Below are positions 23,319 to 29,938 of a stretch of DNA of 35,781 nucleotides, in pieces (position 1 is the first letter of the stretch; every line of letters begins with the position of its first letter). The notes under the pieces were generated by a model that did not search any database, was not told the DNA's origin, and worked only from the letters and a program-made list of their open reading frames with translations. The position numbers and the translations under genes were made by a program. Source of the stretch: DATFMP01 sp035266845 (GTDB lineage: Bacteria > SAR324 > JACQKK01); NCBI GenBank assembly GCA_035266845.1, contig DATFMP010000004.1, forward strand, positions 1-35,781, given 5' to 3'.

Positions 23319-24116
23319 TCACAGCGCGTAGATGAGCAGGCCCAGGGCGACCATGGCCGCACCGCCCCACAGCCGCATGGCGCTCTTGTTGTCGCGGTGC
23401 CACGCCTGTGTCTTCTCCACGAGCCGCTTGTCCGAGGCCACCAGCAGGATCAGCACCAGGGGCAGCACGAAGATCACGTTGTAGAGCATCAGGTAACCCA
23501 GGCCCTCCCAGGCGGTCGCCTGGTCGTGCAGCAGGCCCACGGCCATCAGGTATGGTCCGCCCGTGCAGGGGAACTCACACAGGCCCACCAGCGCCCCCAG
23601 CGGAAAGGCCACCGTCAGCGACGCACGGTCGATCAGCGTGGCGATGCGCTGATGCGCGGCGTGGGGCACGGCCAGGCGAGGCATGCCGGGCACCAGCTCG
23701 CCTGCGATGGAAAGTGCCCCACCGCCCACCAGCAGGGCCGCCCCCAGCCTGGCCATGAAGTGTGGGGTATCGAACAGGTGCAGCACCTGTAGCAGCCCCA
23801 GCCCGATGCCCAGGTACACGGCGAATACGCCGGCCACGTAGAGTCCGCCGATGGCCAGCACGCTGGAGCGCAAACGCCCCAGCGCGAACAGGAAGGCGAT
23901 CGTGACAAGCAGGATCGAGAACGCGCAGGGATTCACGCTGTCGATCAAGGCCGCCACGGAGATCAGCGGCAGCAGCCATGTGCCGCGGTCACTGATCTGC
24001 CACAACCAGCCCGCGGAGTGCGGACTGTACTGCAAGCCCCATGCGGCCCCCATCAGGGCCAGGGTGCCGACGGCCAGCAAGGCCGCCTTTCTCCAGCGTC
24101 GCAATGCGGCGATCAT
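23319..24116 (-). CDS. CcdA-type thiol-electron transporter (second copy)
   Basis: A 265-residue membrane protein with an N-terminal segment (11-27), a short periplasmic stretch and six further segments. The redox cysteines are C64 in SVNPCAFSILL and C180 with C184 in GLCEFPCTGGPY. It shares the NPC.F and CxxxC pattern with the copy at 19994-20758 but is otherwise quite different, so it is not a recent duplication. It lies directly downstream of a DUF1573-like gene and a TlpA-type thioredoxin, its likely electron acceptor. The upstream portion before C64 is longer than in minimal CcdA. Confidence 0.92.
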   Translation of the reverse strand: MIAALRRWRKAALLAVGTLALMGAAWGLQYSPHSAGWLWQISDRGTWLLPLISVAALIDSVNPCAFSILLVTIAFLFALGRLRSSVLAIGGLYVAGVFAVYLGIGLGLLQVLHLFDTPHFMARLGAALLVGGGALSIAGELVPGMPRLAVPHAAHQRIATLIDRASLTVAFPLGALVGLCEFPCTGGPYLMAVGLLHDQATAWEGLGYLMLYNVIFVLPLVLILLVASDKRLVEKTQAWHRDNKSAMRLWGGAAMVALGLLIYAL

Positions 24117-24143
24117 GGTCTGCGCTCCTTGGTGGGCACGGGG

Positions 24144-24704
24144 TTACGGGGTGACGTAGGCGGTGAAGCTGAGCTGCAGCACGCGCCGCTCGCCCAGCAC
24201 CACGGAGACCACCCGGTCGTTGCGGCCCAGGCCAGCGGGACCGTGCGCATTGGGATCGAACGTGGCTTCCACGATGGCCTGCTGACCGGCCGGAATCACG
24301 CGGTTGATGGTCGGAATCGGGGGTCCCATCCCCGGCATGCCGAAAGGCCCCACGCGCTCGGTGCCGACCAGCAGCGTGGCCTCGGTGCACATGCACGAGG
24401 TGTAGATCTTTTGCACGAGGGCCGGCGTACCGCTGTCGTTGCGCACCGGATACCGGAACGTGATCTTCCCGTTGCGCATGGAAACCTGCCCGAAATCGTG
24501 AAAGCTCGTGGCCGCGCTGAGGATGCCGGTGGCGTTGGCGACCTGCTCCGGCGAAGCACCGCCCTCGCGGTTGCCCATCGTGAACAGGGCCACGCCGGCG
24601 ATAGCCAGCACGGCGATGATGGCGAGATACAGCCGGCCCGCGATGTGCCGGGAGCGCCCGGTGCGGCGCTTGGCCTGCGAGACTTGGTTGCGGTTGCCTT
24701 TCAT
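24144..24704 (-). CDS. DUF1573-like membrane-anchored periplasmic protein with CxC motif
   Basis: A 186-residue protein with a basic N-terminus, one membrane anchor (about 25-43) and a periplasmic immunoglobulin-like domain: HDFGQVSMRNGKITFRYPVRNDSGTPALVQKIYTSCMCTEAT... matches the DUF1573 pattern, in which the strand pair is followed by a Cys-rich turn. Here the turn is SCMCTEA (C104, C106). The domain carries a large loop (115-130, VGPFGMPGMGPP) with Met and Pro. DUF1573 proteins often sit beside thioredoxins or c-type cytochromes, as here; their function is not established. Confidence 0.85.
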   Translation of the reverse strand: MKGNRNQVSQAKRRTGRSRHIAGRLYLAIIAVLAIAGVALFTMGNREGGASPEQVANATGILSAATSFHDFGQVSMRNGKITFRYPVRNDSGTPALVQKIYTSCMCTEATLLVGTERVGPFGMPGMGPPIPTINRVIPAGQQAIVEATFDPNAHGPAGLGRNDRVVSVVLGERRVLQLSFTAYVTP

Positions 24705-24739
24705 GGTTCTGCTCCAGTTCGGTTTGCCTGCAGAAGAAT

Positions 24740-25321
24740 TCAGCGGGCCTCAGCGGGCCGCGTCGGGGAGGCGGGCGCAGGGCGCCGCGAGGCCAGCAGC
24801 GGGGCCATCTGCTCCTCGATCGCGGACCAGGTGAGCGGCCCGATGTGCTTGTGGGTGATGAAGCCCTGGGCGTTCACGAAGAACGTCTCCGGCACGCCGT
24901 AGAGGCCCCAGTTCAGCGAGATGTCGCCGCGCTCGTTGTCCAGCGCGAGGTAGTACCGCTTGCCGTAGCGGCGGGCGAAGGCCTGGGCGGCCTCGCGCGT
25001 GTCCTGAATGGCGATGCCTATGAAGCGCACCGGCTGCCCGGCCCGCTCGTACTGCTCGTAGGCCCGCTCCAGCAGGGGCGCCTCCGCCTTGCAGGCCGTG
25101 CACCAGCTCGCCCAGAAGTTGAGCACGAACGGCGTGCCGTGCAGGGCTTCCAGGCTCAGCGGCGCACCGGTGTCCAGCTCGGTCACCGCGAAGCCCGGCG
25201 CCGGCCGCCCCACCAGCGGCGACTGCACGATCTTGGGATCGCGTGTGAAGCCGAAGGCGAACAGGCCCGCCAGGCCGATGATCACGGCCATCACGGTCCA
25301 GAATTTCCACGAGGTCAGCAT
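24740..25321 (-). CDS. TlpA/ResA/CcmG-type membrane-anchored thioredoxin
   Basis: A 193-residue protein with an N-terminal membrane anchor (6-24) and a periplasmic thioredoxin fold. The active site is WCTAC (C74, C77) in LNFWASWCTACKAEAP, and the cis-proline segment is YGVPETFFVNAQG. The ATG at 25321 is preceded by GGAGGCGAGG; an upstream in-frame start at 25411 would put the anchor too deep. It most likely receives electrons from the CcdA encoded two genes downstream and reduces periplasmic disulfides, perhaps of the Cys-rich proteins of the same operon or apocytochrome c. The exact partner is unknown. Confidence 0.92.
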   Translation of the reverse strand: MLTSWKFWTVMAVIIGLAGLFAFGFTRDPKIVQSPLVGRPAPGFAVTELDTGAPLSLEALHGTPFVLNFWASWCTACKAEAPLLERAYEQYERAGQPVRFIGIAIQDTREAAQAFARRYGKRYYLALDNERGDISLNWGLYGVPETFFVNAQGFITHKHIGPLTWSAIEEQMAPLLASRRPAPASPTRPAEAR

Positions 25322-25505
25322 GGCCTCGCCTCCACGGTTGCCGGCGCGGGCCGCAGCCCAAGCGCCGGGTTGCATCCGGAATGTGCGGGATGTCCGGGCG
25401 TGCGCGGTCACGGCGGCCGCACTGCGGCAGCGCGCGAGTCAGGCGTGCCCGGTGCCGGTCACGCCACAGGTGCGCACCGGCAAACGGATAAGCTGGGAGG
25501 GAGGT

Positions 25506-25898
25506 CTAGATTCGGAACAGCGTCGCGCGGTGGTGCAGATCGGCGCGGTGGGGAGTCCTGCGCCGCACCATGCTCAGCACCGGGCGCCGCAGGGCCACGA
25601 TGGCCAGCAGCGCGGAAAGCAGCGCCGTCACGGCCAGCAGCGGGGCCGAGGGCGCGGGCAGCCGGGAAAGGCCGGCGGCGTGCAGGTTGCTGCCGGCACC
25701 ATCCAGGCAGCAGCTCAGAACCGGCAGGGATTCGCTCAGGGGCGCGGGCGCGGCCATCATCGTCTGGCCAGCCACCCCGGCGTGCCCCGACACCGCCAGG
25801 ACAGGCGCATGCGCGGTGCCCTGCAGCCCGTGACACCAGAGCAGCAGCCCGGCGGCAACAGCCGCCAACATTCGCAGGGAGGAGGTACGCCGAATCAT
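25506..25898 (-). CDS. Small exported/membrane protein, first gene of the redox operon, unrecognised
   Basis: A 130-residue protein. An Arg-rich N-terminus and hydrophobic 10-22 look like a signal peptide; a second segment lies at 86-104. Between them is a loop with SGHAG, MMAAP and SCCLDG (C63, C64), and the tail is His/Arg-rich (H117, H122, H123). The pattern resembles small membrane proteins found near copper genes (DUF2946-like), but I would not assign it. The ATG at 25898 has GGGAGGAGG 7-16 bp upstream. It is 132 bp downstream of the FNR-type box at 26030-26043. The 184 bp after its stop hold nothing I recognise before the TlpA gene. Confidence 0.75.
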   Translation of the reverse strand: MIRRTSSLRMLAAVAAGLLLWCHGLQGTAHAPVLAVSGHAGVAGQTMMAAPAPLSESLPVLSCCLDGAGSNLHAAGLSRLPAPSAPLLAVTALLSALLAIVALRRPVLSMVRRRTPHRADLHHRATLFRI

Positions 25899-26001
25899 GG
25901 GTTTTATCGTACGATGCCTTCGCGCCAGTGCTGAATGCCTCGTCCAGGGCAGCGATGCCCCGCGAGCGACCCAGGCCCAGTGTGGGTCATCCATCAAGGA
26001 A

Positions 26002-26043
26002 AGTCTACGCCGCGCATAAGCGCGAGACATTGACCCAGGTCAA
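26002..26043 (-). promoter_or_regulatory. FNR/ANR-type box and -10 element in front of the redox operon
   Basis: TTGACCCAGGTCAA (26030-26043) is a perfect 14-bp dyad of the FNR/ANR/DNR type (TTGAN6TCAA). On the - strand a -10-like TAGACT lies at 26007-26002. If the box is centred at -41.5, the start would be near 25995 and this hexamer would sit exactly at -12 to -7, the class II layout of oxygen-responsive promoters. The first gene begins at 25898. Regulation by low oxygen or nitric oxide is inferred. Confidence 0.6.
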
Positions 26044-26135
26044 GCGCCCCAAGCCAAGTATTCGGATGATAGGCCCGCACCCTGAAGTGGTACAGCGCGG
26101 ACCCAGGGTTCCACATATTGCGGCGCTTAGGCGCC

Positions 26136-27761
26136 TCAGCCCGCGGCGTTGCGATCCTCCAGGATCATGCGGCTGCCTTTCTCCGAGATCAGCAGGGTCG
26201 GGGCAGCCGTGTTGCCGGAGCTAATGGTGGGCATGATGGAAGCGTCCACCACGCGCAGGCCTTGCACGCCACGCACACGCAATCGCGAGTCCACCACCGC
26301 GCCGTCATCGCTGCCCATGCGGCACGTGCCCACCGGGTGAAAGATGGTGGTGCCCACATCCCCGGCGGCCTTCACCAGGTCGGCGTCACTGGTCAGCTCC
26401 GGCCCCGGCACGAACTCGGCGGGCTGGTAGGGCTTCAGGGCGTCGGCCGCCACGATGCGCCGCCCCAGCCGCAGGGCATCCACCGCCACGCGCTGGTCCT
26501 CCTCCGTGGCCAGGTAATTGGGGTGAATCTCCGGCGGCGCCCGGAAGTCCGGCGTGGTGATGCGCACGTAACCGCGGCTGGTGGGCTGCAGGTTGCACAC
26601 GGAGACCGTGAACGCGGGGAACGTGTGCAGCGGATCGCCGAACTTGTCCAGCGACAGCGGCTGCACGTGGAACTCCAGGTTGGGCCGCTCGCGGGAGGGG
26701 TCCGACGGTGCGAAGGCGCCCATCTGCGAAGGCGCCATGGTCAGCGGGCCGCGCCGGAACAGCAGGTACTCCAGCCCCATCTTGGCCTTGCCGAACAGGC
26801 TGTGCGTCATCTCGTTGAGCGTGCGCGTATTGCTGACGCGGAACGCGAGGCGCAGTTGCAGGTGGTCGTGCAGGTTGCCCCCCACGTCCTCCGCTGCGCA
26901 CACCACGGGGATGCCCAGGGAATCCAGCAGCGCCCGCGGGCCCACACCGGAGAGCTGCAGCAACTGGGGCGAGCCGATGGAGCCCGCCGCCAGGATCACC
27001 TCGCGGCTGGCCGCAGCCTGACGCGTGGCGCCGCCTTGGTCGAACTCCACGCCCGTGGCCCGTGTGCCCTGGAAGAGCACCCGGCGGGCCTGCGCACCCG
27101 TCAACACGGTCAGGTTGGGCCGGTGCAGCACGGGCTTCAGGAACGCCGTGGAGGCGCTCAGGCGCACGCCGCGGCGCTGGTTGACCTCGAAGGGCCCGCT
27201 GCCGAAGTTATTGCCGCGGTTGAAGTCATCGATGGCGGGGATGCCGGTCTCCCCGGCTGCGGCCTGGAACGCGTTCAGGATCTCCCAGGACAGGCGCTGG
27301 GACTCTACGTGCCATTCGCCGCCCGCACCGTGCCATTCGTTGGCGCCCCGGTGATAGTCCTCCACGGACTTGAAGATGGGCAACACGTCGTCCCAGCGCC
27401 ACGAGTCGTCGCCCGCAGCGCGCGCCCACCCGTCGTAGTCCTGCTTCTGGCCGCGCATGTAGATCATGGCATTGATGGACGAGCTGCCGCCCAGGGTGCG
27501 GCCACGCGGATAGAGCAGCGAGCGTCCGTTCAGGCCGGCCTCGTTCACCGTGTGGAAGCGCCAGTCCGCACGCGGGTTGTTGATGCAGTACAGGTAGCCC
27601 ACCGGGATCTTCATCCAGATCCAGTCGTCCTTGCCGCCTGCCTCCAGCAGCAGCACGCGCAGGGCGGGGTCGGCGGAAAGTCGGTTGGCGAGGGTGCATC
27701 CGGCGGTCCCCGAGCCTACGATCACGTAGTCGTAGCTGGGCGTCGCTGCCGTGGATTCCAT
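26136..27761 (-). CDS. GMC-family FAD-dependent oxidoreductase (choline/alcohol dehydrogenase type)
   Basis: A 541-residue flavoprotein. The FAD Rossmann motif VIVGSGTAGC begins at residue 13, followed by LLLEAGGKDDW. The GMC signature PRGRTLGGSSSINAMIYMRG is near 90. The catalytic pair is His475 in FHPVGTCRMG and Asn517 in SSGNTAAPT. The ATG at 27761 gives the typical MESTAATPSYDYVIVG start; the open frame continues upstream to 28079 but that part is not conserved in character. GMC enzymes oxidise choline, PEG, alcohols or sugars in the cytoplasm, passing electrons to the respiratory chain or oxygen. Substrate is not readable. No betaine genes are near. Confidence 0.95.
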   Translation of the reverse strand: MESTAATPSYDYVIVGSGTAGCTLANRLSADPALRVLLLEAGGKDDWIWMKIPVGYLYCINNPRADWRFHTVNEAGLNGRSLLYPRGRTLGGSSSINAMIYMRGQKQDYDGWARAAGDDSWRWDDVLPIFKSVEDYHRGANEWHGAGGEWHVESQRLSWEILNAFQAAAGETGIPAIDDFNRGNNFGSGPFEVNQRRGVRLSASTAFLKPVLHRPNLTVLTGAQARRVLFQGTRATGVEFDQGGATRQAAASREVILAAGSIGSPQLLQLSGVGPRALLDSLGIPVVCAAEDVGGNLHDHLQLRLAFRVSNTRTLNEMTHSLFGKAKMGLEYLLFRRGPLTMAPSQMGAFAPSDPSRERPNLEFHVQPLSLDKFGDPLHTFPAFTVSVCNLQPTSRGYVRITTPDFRAPPEIHPNYLATEEDQRVAVDALRLGRRIVAADALKPYQPAEFVPGPELTSDADLVKAAGDVGTTIFHPVGTCRMGSDDGAVVDSRLRVRGVQGLRVVDASIMPTISSGNTAAPTLLISEKGSRMILEDRNAAG

Positions 27762-28207
27762 GCGAATTGCTCCATTCCGATGGGTTGTCTCTACAATGCC
27801 ATGCCCCCCAGCAGGTATTCGCAGCGCCGCGCAGCACCGTGCGATGCCCATCCAGCGAAACCGCCGCTCTTGAAGGCACCGCGCAATCCCGTCCGCATGC
27901 TGCAGGTCGTCTGGCCCTTCCATAACGCGGAACGGACGCGATCGGAAAGGCCGCGGCCGCAGCGGGGCCCGGAGGCGCACGGCACCACTGTGGCGGAAGG
28001 CATCGAGGCGCACGTGGCGGTGACAAGCAGTGGTTGGGCTGATCGGCGGCCAGGTCAGCGTGGGTAGGGCTCCAGACAATATGCACTGTCAATTGACAGA
28101 TTTCTGGCGTCGGGCGATCCTTGCAAACCGGAGGGCGGACGATCACCGAATGCGCCATCGTCCGCACGTTAGAACTGCCGATACCAGATCCTGAACGGTC
28201 GCAGCCG
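27762..28207. promoter_or_regulatory. Divergent GMC oxidoreductase / MoaD-like intergenic region with a perfect 14-bp palindrome
   Basis: A gene-free 446-bp gap. CTGTCAATTGACAG (28086-28099) is a perfect, uninterrupted dyad of the kind bound by GntR- or TetR-type repressors, and it contains TTGACA on both strands. On the + strand this TTGACA (28093-28098) is followed 17 nt later by GATCCT, a weak -10. It lies 109 bp before the MoaD-like ATG and 325 bp from the GMC start, so it more likely controls the former. Open frames in the remainder have no coding features that I can defend. Confidence 0.55.
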
Positions 28208-28486
28208 ATGGCCAAAGTGCAGCTCACCCGGCATCTGTATGCGTTCTTCCCTCAATTGGAGGGGAAGGAGCTCATGGTTGCAGGCTCCACCGTCGCCGAT
28301 GTGGTGCAGGGGCTGGAAGCGATCGCTCCAGGCTTTGCCTTCTATGTCTGCGACGAGCGCGGCCGGCTGCGCACGCACGTCAACATCTTCGTCGGGGAAG
28401 ACCGGGTCGCCGACCGCGCACGGCTGACCGATCGGGTCCAGACCGATTCGCGCGTCTTTATCATGCAGGCACTCAGCGGGGGGTAG
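28208..28486 (+). CDS. MoaD/ThiS-like ubiquitin-fold small protein ending in Gly-Gly
   Basis: A 92-residue protein with the beta-grasp pattern: VQLTRHLYAFFPQLEGKELMV (strands 1-2), TVADVVQGLEAIAPGF (helix), THVNIFVGEDRVAD, and VFIMQALSGG at the end. The last two residues are Gly-Gly, as in MoaD and ThiS, whose C-terminus is adenylated and thiocarboxylated. The ATG at 28208 is the first with homologous character. It is followed, 30 bp later, by an Asp-box beta-propeller gene, not by molybdopterin or thiamine synthesis genes, so it is not an ordinary MoaD. A sulfur carrier or protein modifier for an unknown process is inferred. Confidence 0.88.
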   Translation: MAKVQLTRHLYAFFPQLEGKELMVAGSTVADVVQGLEAIAPGFAFYVCDERGRLRTHVNIFVGEDRVADRARLTDRVQTDSRVFIMQALSGG

Positions 28487-28516
28487 GCCACCACCCTGCC
28501 CGCGGGGAGGTTTCCC

Positions 28517-29683
28517 ATGTCAGACCGCATCCTCGTTGGTACACGCAAGGGCGCATTTGTCGTCGGCAAGGGCCGGGGTGGCTGGACGCCCCACCTGGCC
28601 GGACATGCCGGCATGGGCGTCAACTTCCTGGCGCGCGACCCCCACACCGGCGCGTTGTGGGCCGCACTGGGGCACGGACACTGGGGAGCCAAGCTGTCCC
28701 GCTCCGATGACGACGGCAAGAGCTGGGCGGACGCATCGCAGGTGAAATACCCCGCGGATGCGCGCTATCTCGGTCATGCGATCCCCAGCGAAGACAGCAC
28801 GGAAATCCCCGGCCCTACCCAGATCAAGCCCGCCACCCTGCTGAAGCTGTGGACCCTTGCCTTCGGTGCGCCCGGAACCATCTACGTGGGCACCATTCCC
28901 GGCGGACTGTTTGTCAGCAGAGACGGCGGCGAGAGCTTCGCGCTGAACCTCCCGCTGTGGAACCATGAGTCGCGGGGCGGCGACCTATCCAACGGCGGGG
29001 GCTCGGGCGTCACCCACTGGTTCGGCACGCCCGCGTCCGAAGGCGGCGAGTTCGCTCCGGGCATCCACTCGGTGCTGGTCGACCCGCGCGACCCCGATCG
29101 CGTGCTGGTGGCAGTCTCCACCGCCGGCGTGCTGGAAACCCGCGACGGCGGCCAGAGCTGGCGCAGCCGCAACAAAGGCCTGGTGATGGACTATCAGCCG
29201 GACCCAACCGCCGAGTGGGGCCACGACCCGCACAGCATCGAGCTGTGCCCGGGACAACCCGACCACATCTGGCAGCAGAACCACTGCGGGGTCTTCTACA
29301 GCTCAGACGGCGCCGAGACCTGGAAGAAGGTCAGCTTTCCCGATCAGGGCGTGCACTTCGGCTTTCCCGTGGCGGTGGACGTGGCTCACGGAGGGACGGC
29401 CTGGGTCGTGCCGGGCAAGGCGGACATGGAGCGCATGGCCATCGACGGGGGCTTGTTCGTCGCACGCACGCAGGACGGCGGGGAGTCCTGGGAGATGCTG
29501 CGCGAAGGTCTGCCGCAGAAGCACGCCTACGATGTGGTGTTGCGCCACGCGCTGGGCATCAGCGGCGACCGGCTTGCCTTCGGCAGCACCACCGGGAATC
29601 TGTACGTCAGCGAGAATCGGGGCGAGAGCTGGAGCACCGTCGCCAACAACCTGCCGCCGATCTACAGCGTCCGCTTCGGCTGA
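28517..29683 (+). CDS. Asp-box (BNR/sialidase-like) beta-propeller protein
   Basis: A 388-residue protein without a signal peptide, starting MSDRILVGTRKGAF. Six Asp-box motifs (S/T-x-D/N-x-G-x-S/T-W/F) are at 61-70, 134-141, 208-215, 262-269, 318-325 and 365-372, spaced for a propeller of six or more blades. The sialidase catalytic arginine triad and FRIP motif are not apparent, so glycosidase activity is doubtful. Two conserved-looking acidic/histidine segments, GHDPHSIELCPGQPDHIWQQNHCGVF and KADMERMAIDGG, could form a binding site. It is the downstream partner of the Gly-Gly protein, with GGGGAGG before its ATG. This pairing is, to my recollection, seen in other bacteria, but the function is unknown. 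Confidence 0.88.
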   Translation: MSDRILVGTRKGAFVVGKGRGGWTPHLAGHAGMGVNFLARDPHTGALWAALGHGHWGAKLSRSDDDGKSWADASQVKYPADARYLGHAIPSEDSTEIPGPTQIKPATLLKLWTLAFGAPGTIYVGTIPGGLFVSRDGGESFALNLPLWNHESRGGDLSNGGGSGVTHWFGTPASEGGEFAPGIHSVLVDPRDPDRVLVAVSTAGVLETRDGGQSWRSRNKGLVMDYQPDPTAEWGHDPHSIELCPGQPDHIWQQNHCGVFYSSDGAETWKKVSFPDQGVHFGFPVAVDVAHGGTAWVVPGKADMERMAIDGGLFVARTQDGGESWEMLREGLPQKHAYDVVLRHALGISGDRLAFGSTTGNLYVSENRGESWSTVANNLPPIYSVRFG

Positions 29684-29739
29684 AGCTGGCGATCTGCCGC
29701 CCCCACAAACCAAAAAGGCAACGCGAGCACGAACTACAA

Positions 29740-29767
29740 AAGGCGTCACGGTGACCCGTAACGCCTT
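29740..29767 (-). terminator. Rho-independent terminator of tRNA-Gly
   Basis: AAGGCGT (29740-29746) pairs with ACGCCTT (29761-29767), and inside it ACGG pairs with CCGT around a TGAC loop, with one C/A mismatch between the two stems. On the - strand the stem ends in CCTTTTG, a short T-run, 12 bp after the tRNA 3' end. It may also stop the propeller-gene transcript coming from the other side, which ends 56 bp away. Confidence 0.65.
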
Positions 29768-29779
29768 GAAATATCCAGT

Positions 29780-29851
29780 AGCGGGAAACGGGACTTGAAC
29801 CCGCGACCCCAACCTTGGCAAGGTTGGGCTCTGCCACTGAGCCATTCCCGA
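29780..29851 (-). tRNA. tRNA-Gly(GCC)
   Basis: The 72-nt - strand sequence folds as a cloverleaf: acceptor xCGGGAA/TTCCCGx, D-arm GCTC/GAGC with a short loop, anticodon stem CAACC/GGTTG around TTGCCAA (anticodon GCC), and T-arm with GGGTTCAAGTCCC. U8, the GG of the D-loop and TTCAA of the T-loop are present. CCA is not encoded. The first acceptor pair is odd: position 1 reads T where glycine tRNAs normally have G opposite C72. Confidence 0.92.
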
Positions 29852-29938
29852 AAAAGTTGCCTATCGGAAGGGTTGAGGACAGGCCAAAGCGGTGGGTTCT
29901 ATCGGTCAGGGAACAGGGCGGGGCGCATAGCCACCTTC

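Noticed and set aside
26118..28067. A 649-codon + strand frame
   Set aside because: It is opposite the GMC oxidoreductase, which has intact FAD and catalytic motifs.
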